Assembly (NCBI GenBank): GCA_913009915.1
Contig: CAJVYZ010000062.1
Span: forward strand, 1 to 9,728
Direction of reading: 5' to 3'
Length of the DNA stretch: 9,728 nt
Source of the DNA: an uncultured Gemmatimonadota bacterium
GTDB taxonomy: Bacteria > Gemmatimonadota > Gemmatimonadetes > Gemmatimonadales > GWC2-71-9
The translations under genes and the position numbers were made by a program. Positions 6,185 to 9,728 of the stretch are shown one piece after another (the stretch's first letter is position 1; the number at the start of each line of letters is the position of its first letter). The notes below the pieces were generated by a model, which saw nothing but the letters and a program-made list of their open reading frames with translations, was not told the origin of the DNA and ran no database searches.

Positions 6185-7078
6185 TTGAAACCTAACAACT
6201 GGGGAAAGACGACGCTGGATGGTAGCGCCACCGATCGGACGCGCTGGCTGCTGTTTTGCGTGGCGGCGTCGGGGTTCGCCGTAGCCTCCTTGCCGGCCCA
6301 GGAGTTTCCCGACGTCACGCAGCGAGTGACCCGGCCGCAGCTGGCCGCCGCCATGCAACTCGAAGCCGCCCAAGGCTACCACCTAGGTATCTCGGCCAAT
6401 TCCCCGCGCTTGACCACCAGCGTCATCCTGGCCTTGGTCCAAGACGCACGCAGCCGGGTCGCCGACGGCCCACCGCTTCTGATCCACCACGAAGACTGGT
6501 ATCAAGCCTATCGCCAAGTAACCGGTTTGCCAGACAGCCTGGTGCCGGATTTCATCGCCCTGCAACGCGAGTACCGACAGGACCAGTACATCGACTACCG
6601 GGACCGTACCAACCGGATCATCGTCAAGAAGGGCCCGGCGCCCGACCTGGTCCTGCAGGTGCTGGTGGGCTGGCCCGATGGCCCCGACGTGCCGGCGGAG
6701 TACACCTTCGTCGACTCGGCCTCGAGTCCGGCGATGCTGGCGACCAACAAGCGCATCGTTCGCTACCGACTGCTGGCCTATCCCAACATGACGGTGCAAG
6801 ACGAGGTCGAGGGACTCATCGGCCGACCGATGGGCGGCGTGTTGGGCGCGATGTTCAAGGTGATTGGTCCCGGCCGGGTCGTGTGGTCGCGCTTTGCCGT
6901 GTCGCAGGACGGGCTGCTGGTCACCCACTCCCGCGCCAAGAAGGGCTTTGTCGGCGTGACCCAAACGACGACGACATACCCCGACGGCACTATTGAGAAG
7001 GACGTCCCGGATGACCGGCCCGATCTCCGCGATATCGAGACCTACCTCACAGACGACCTGGAGATCGAATACCGCTAA
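6185..7078 (+). CDS. Secreted protein of unknown function
   Basis: 297 aa if it begins at TTG 6185, which has GGAG at 6177-6180 just 4 nt upstream. That start gives a good signal peptide: TDRTRW (16-21), the hydrophobic core LLFCVAASGFAVASL (22-36), then PAQEF, with likely cleavage near residue 38. A start at the internal Met 57 would lose it. The mature part has no motif I recognise. Visible blocks are HHEDWYQAYRQVTGLPDSLV (101-120), VLQVLVGWPDGPDVPAEYTF (157-176) and a T-rich stretch VTQTTTTYPDG. There are no cysteines after the signal region and no further membrane helix, so a periplasmic or outer location is inferred. Its stop overlaps the next start as TAATG (7076-7080), so it was translationally coupled to the now broken methyltransferase. 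Confidence 0.75.
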   Translation: MKPNNWGKTTLDGSATDRTRWLLFCVAASGFAVASLPAQEFPDVTQRVTRPQLAAAMQLEAAQGYHLGISANSPRLTTSVILALVQDARSRVADGPPLLIHHEDWYQAYRQVTGLPDSLVPDFIALQREYRQDQYIDYRDRTNRIIVKKGPAPDLVLQVLVGWPDGPDVPAEYTFVDSASSPAMLATNKRIVRYRLLAYPNMTVQDEVEGLIGRPMGGVLGAMFKVIGPGRVVWSRFAVSQDGLLVTHSRAKKGFVGVTQTTTTYPDGTIEKDVPDDRPDLRDIETYLTDDLEIEYR

Positions 7079-7385
7079 TGGAAAACCACGTCACGAGCCC
7101 TGGGACAACATCGGAGGAAGTGGACCGCTGGTGGCATTCGATCGGTCTCCCCAATGGGCGCACGGCCGGACACAAGACCGCCGATCTTCTCGCCGACGGG
7201 CTGGCGTCCCTCGAGCTGCCGGGCCTTTCCGGAAAGTCGGTGCTCGATATCGGCGCCCTCACGCACTGGACCTGGTTGGTCTTCCGGGACGTGGGCATTA
7301 CGAACGGGCTCACAGTGAACTCGCGAGTGCGGTTGAGCCCGTGGCTGGTGACTTCATGACGATGGGCCTCGAGGCACTCGGCTCG
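7078..7385 (+). pseudogene. Broken paralogue of the DUF1698-like methyltransferase
   Basis: From ATG 7078 the first 60 codons match the intact methyltransferase at 1243: WWHSIGLPNG against WYHSIDLPGG, and LSGKSVLDIGA against LTGKSVLDIGA. After the Ala codon at 7255-7257 the match stops. It resumes in another frame at 7269 as DLVGLPGRGHYERAHSEL and EPVAGDFMTMGLEALGS, against DFTGLPGRKGYDYAHGEL and EPVVGDFMTMDLAALGS, ending at 7385. Relative to the intact gene about 160 nt are missing (its codons 57-113), not a multiple of three. The last 121 codons are also absent. The loss removes the second half of motif I and the post-motif strand, so no active enzyme is possible. The leading frame ends at TGA 7357-7359 and the second at TAG 7401-7403. 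An assembly error could also explain the gap. Confidence 0.8.
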
Positions 7386-7421
7386 ATCGGGCCGCTCCAA
7401 TAGTCGCCGTTTCCATTCCTG

Positions 7422-7453
7422 CCCCCGCCGCCCCCGCTGCCCTCGCCGCCCCC
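7422..7453 (-). other. G-quadruplex-type motif just past a stop codon
   Basis: Read on the minus strand this has four G runs (5, 3, 5 and 5 G) with loops of 6, 4 and 4 nt, which fits the standard G3+N1-7 consensus. The motif begins 2 nt after the stop codon of the propeller protein, on its coding strand, so it could fold in the mRNA 3' end. No terminator hairpin with a U run is visible there. Confidence 0.5.
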
Positions 7454-7456
7454 GCT
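7426..7456. repeat. Short direct repeat, 13 bp x 2
   Basis: CGCCGCCCCCGCT occurs at 7426-7438 and again at 7444-7456, 18 bp apart. The second copy ends in the stop codon of the minus-strand gene. It makes up much of the G-rich motif described separately and may reflect slippage. Confidence 0.7.
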
Positions 7457-9654
7457 TACGGCACCGGCGCCTGGTGCTTCCGCACGAAGAACACCCCGGC
7501 GTTTCCTCCGGTAACGGGAATCACCCCACTCTCGAAATACGGATAGTTGCTCCAGGTGCCGCAACAGCCGATCCCCTCGGGTGCCGTGTCGAAATACCCG
7601 ACTTCGACAGGGTTTTCGCGATCGGAGATGTCGATGATCCTGAACCCGGCCCCGTAGTTCGACTGATACATGAAATTGCCGCGGATGTAGAGGTTGTGAT
7701 CGGTCTCGGTGGTGGTGGCGAAGTACTCGTTCGCCAGTATGGGGTCGTCCAGGTCGGACACGTCCCATATCAGCGTGCGGGTGTTGCTGACGGTGCCGTT
7801 GGGCTCGTCGCCTTCGTCGTTCGAGTAGAAATACCTCATGTCGTCGTTGATCCATCCCTGGCTGGCGTAGGCCACGTTCGGGTAACTCACGATGGCGATG
7901 CTCACCGGGTTGTCCTTGTCGTTCACCTCGGCGATGCTGATGGCCGTTTCGTTGGATCCGATGCAGATTTCCCGACCCTGGTAGTCCACGTCCGGCCCGG
8001 TGTAGACCACGCACTGCGCGTCGTGACTGTAACCGGTGCCGCGTCGGCCGGTCTCGCCATCGCTGAAGCAGCCGGCGAACGTGGGCTGGGCTGGGTCGCT
8101 CAGGTCGATCATGTGGAGCCCGCCGCCGCAGGTGGTGCCCCCGGCGCTGGACCCGACCGCGTAGGCGAACCCGGTCTCTTCATTGATGACGATGTTGTGC
8201 GCGCTGGCGATCTTGCTGTAGTGGAAAGTTTCGGAAAACACCACCGACTCGGTCACGTCCCGCAGCTGGGTCAGGTCGAACACCTGCATGCCATGGTCGC
8301 CGGCGCCGTCCGACACGATGTAGGCGTGATTGCGGTATACCTTGATGTCGCGCCACACGCTCGATGGCGATGTCGAGGTCTTGGGCAGCTCGCCGAGGTA
8401 GCGGGGATTGAGGGCGTCGGTCATGTCGACGAACGATGTCCCGTCGCTGCGGCCGATCAAGGCATATTCACGCCCCGTCTCGGGGTCGGTCCAGCCCCAG
8501 ATGTCGTTGAGGAACCCCGCCCGCCCACTGCTGATGGCACCGACCGGCAGGAAGGAAACCAGATCGACCTGGGTGCAGTCGTAGCTCGCGGCAAATCCCT
8601 CCTGACAATCGATCTGCCCGCCGGTGATGGCCTCGAGACCTTCCGAGCCCGACATAAAGGTGGCGGAAGACACCCACCCCTCCCCATCATTCCGCAGCAC
8701 CACGGCCGTCCCGGCGCCACCATCGGCGCCCGACACTCCCACGGCGATCAAACCCGCGCCTACGGCGATGGCGCCGCCGTAGGAACGTGAATCGAGCGGA
8801 TTGTCGGGGACGATCTTCACCACGCCGTACCAGCCGTCCTCGTCGCCGGAAAAGGCGTGGATCGAGGCGCTGCCGGGCGCCCCCACCAACAGCCCGTAAT
8901 CGGTCACCGCCAGGGCACCGCCGAACCCCGCACGTCTCCGCCCGTCGAACGGCACCAATCGCGTGGACGGCCGCCATTCTCCGGTGTCCTGATCGAAGGT
9001 GAATACCGCCACCGCCCCAACACGGTCGTTGAAGCGCGGCATACCGACGTAGGCCCGCGACCCGCTCACGGCAACCGTCGTCCCAAAGCCCGACCTGTCA
9101 TCCACTCGGCCCGGATCCAAGGCGCCTTGCTCAACCCAGCCGGCGCCGACACGGCGGAAGTGGAACACGGTGCCCTTGCCTTCATTGCTGCCGGGAGCGC
9201 CGATCAAGAGGTGATCCCCCGCCACACTGATCGAGGCGCCGAAGCGGTCGCCGGCGTTGGATGAATCGGGCACCAGCTTCCCGCCCCAGTGCCAGCCGTC
9301 ATCGTCAATGGCAAATACGTAGACGGCACCGGCGGTATCCGCCTGATTCGGCGCCCCAATGAGGGCAAAGTCCGCCCCGAGCACCAGCGAGGCGCCGAAC
9401 CGGTCACCCACCATCGCGTCACCGGGAATCCACTGCCCTGTCTGCTCCCAGCCGTCTGCTTCGGTCCGGGTGAACTGGAAGACCACGCCCGGCGTCTCTT
9501 CCCGGCGCGAATCGGCCGACACCAGGAGCGTGTTGCCGTGAATGGCGATGGCGCTGCCGAAGCGGTCCTGGAGCGCCGGCTGTGCTGCAGTCAATTGGGT
9601 CGATTCCTGCCACTCACCCACTTCGTTCTGGCGATAGACGTACACCATTCCAGG
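7456..9654 (-). CDS. Choice-of-anchor B family protein with FG-GAP-like propeller (5' truncated)
   Basis: The genuine frame enters at 9654 from the adapter and runs to TAA at 7458-7456. Numbering from the internal ATG at 9648 gives 730 residues. Residues 1-335 hold six repeats of about 52 aa, built as GxVYVF, GW, LxP, DRFG and LLxGAP. DRFG or its variants fall near 28, 82, 134, 187, 240 and 289, which fits blades of an FG-GAP-type beta propeller. Residues about 344-725 form a choice-of-anchor B / LVIVD-type domain: DLVSFLPV, DIWGWTDPETGREYALIGRS, WRDIKVYRNHAYIVSDGAG, SAHNIVINEETGFAYAVGSS and NYGAGFRIIDISDRENPVEV. Paired cysteines (349, 358; 507, 527, 546, 562; 695, 696) suggest disulfides outside the cytoplasm. 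The real start and signal peptide are missing. The apparent MLFRS beginning is adapter sequence. These proteins are extracellular or surface proteins of unknown role; no C-terminal anchor is visible. Confidence 0.9.
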   Translation of the reverse strand, partial: PGMVYVYRQNEVGEWQESTQLTAAQPALQDRFGSAIAIHGNTLLVSADSRREETPGVVFQFTRTEADGWEQTGQWIPGDAMVGDRFGASLVLGADFALIGAPNQADTAGAVYVFAIDDDGWHWGGKLVPDSSNAGDRFGASISVAGDHLLIGAPGSNEGKGTVFHFRRVGAGWVEQGALDPGRVDDRSGFGTTVAVSGSRAYVGMPRFNDRVGAVAVFTFDQDTGEWRPSTRLVPFDGRRRAGFGGALAVTDYGLLVGAPGSASIHAFSGDEDGWYGVVKIVPDNPLDSRSYGGAIAVGAGLIAVGVSGADGGAGTAVVLRNDGEGWVSSATFMSGSEGLEAITGGQIDCQEGFAASYDCTQVDLVSFLPVGAISSGRAGFLNDIWGWTDPETGREYALIGRSDGTSFVDMTDALNPRYLGELPKTSTSPSSVWRDIKVYRNHAYIVSDGAGDHGMQVFDLTQLRDVTESVVFSETFHYSKIASAHNIVINEETGFAYAVGSSAGGTTCGGGLHMIDLSDPAQPTFAGCFSDGETGRRGTGYSHDAQCVVYTGPDVDYQGREICIGSNETAISIAEVNDKDNPVSIAIVSYPNVAYASQGWINDDMRYFYSNDEGDEPNGTVSNTRTLIWDVSDLDDPILANEYFATTTETDHNLYIRGNFMYQSNYGAGFRIIDISDRENPVEVGYFDTAPEGIGCCGTWSNYPYFESGVIPVTGGNAGVFFVRKHQAPVP

Positions 9655-9720
9655 AGATCGGAAGAGCACACGTCTGAACTCCAGTCACACTGATATATCT
9701 CGTATGCCGTCTTCTGCTTG
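9655..9720 (+). other. Illumina indexed P7 adapter, not genomic
   Basis: AGATCGGAAGAGCACACGTC starts the 34-nt common part (9655-9688). The 8-nt barcode ACTGATAT follows (9689-9696), then 24 nt ending GTCTTCTGCTTG (9697-9720). From memory the barcode matches TruSeq index 25. Segment 3 therefore ends at 9654. Plus-strand translation into it gives RSEEHTSELQSH, a known adapter peptide. Confidence 0.99.
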
Positions 9721-9728
9721 AAAAAAAA
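9721..9728. other. Poly-A read-through at the contig end
   Basis: Eight A residues directly after the complete P7 adapter, as expected when a read runs past the end of the library molecule. Confidence 0.9.

Noticed and set aside
7421..7456. CRISPR-like or tandem repeat array
   Set aside because: Only two copies of a 13-bp unit, low complexity, with no spacers.
7310..8014. Minus-strand ORF with a Gly-rich tail (GGGEGSGGGGG)
   Set aside because: Out of frame with the real gene. Its Gly run is just the G-rich intergenic tract translated.
7474..8790. 438-codon plus-strand ORF, rich in V, G and D
   Set aside because: Exact antisense of the propeller gene, whose repeats and domain match are unambiguous. 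Long antisense frames are common in GC-rich coding DNA, and this one has no recognisable motif.
9289..9693. 134-codon plus-strand ORF
   Set aside because: Antisense shadow of the propeller gene running into the P7 adapter (RSEEHTSELQSH).

Overview
This window is not one piece of natural DNA. It is an assembled contig made of three unrelated inserts joined through untrimmed Illumina adapters, most likely from a metagenome. A 58-nt P5/universal adapter lies in reverse complement at 128-185, followed by A10. The same adapter lies forward at 1154-1211, preceded by T10. An indexed P7 adapter with an 8-nt barcode and a terminal A run fills 9655-9728. The biology must therefore be read as three separate segments, and gene order across 128-195 and 1144-1211 means nothing.

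Segment 1 (1-127, mid GC) holds two partial membrane-protein genes that overlap by ATGA. Segment 2 (about 197-1143, AT-rich) carries, on the minus strand, a complete 262-aa protein with one membrane segment and a long coiled coil. It resembles a long F-type ATP synthase b subunit of the kind I associate with Patescibacteria (CPR). The start of the next gene in that operon follows and is cut by the adapter.

Segment 3 (1212-9654, GC-rich) is the main insert. It holds the tail of an unknown gene, then a CmoB/DUF1698-like SAM methyltransferase (+). Convergent to it is a tight four-gene minus-strand operon, read from high to low coordinates: FkbM methyltransferase, GT34-type galactosyltransferase-like protein, GT4 glycosyltransferase, and a membrane-anchored Methyltransf_24-type protein. 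Together these look like part of a locus that builds and methylates a cell-surface glycan. A 337-bp divergent spacer follows. Next come a secreted protein of unknown function (+) and, translationally coupled to it, a broken paralogue of the first methyltransferase. Last is the 3' part of a large secreted two-propeller protein on the minus strand (six FG-GAP-like repeats plus a choice-of-anchor B / LVIVD-type domain), whose start is cut off by the P7 adapter. The choice-of-anchor B architecture and the GC-rich coding suggest an uncultured bacterium, with Gemmatimonadota my best guess, held loosely.

I found no novel mobile element or defence system. What looks most like one, a 68-bp perfect inverted repeat flanking a gene of different base composition, is adapter plus homopolymer. 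The real biological points of interest are the decayed paralogue, a G-quadruplex-type motif just past the stop codon of the propeller protein, and that protein's own domain layout.
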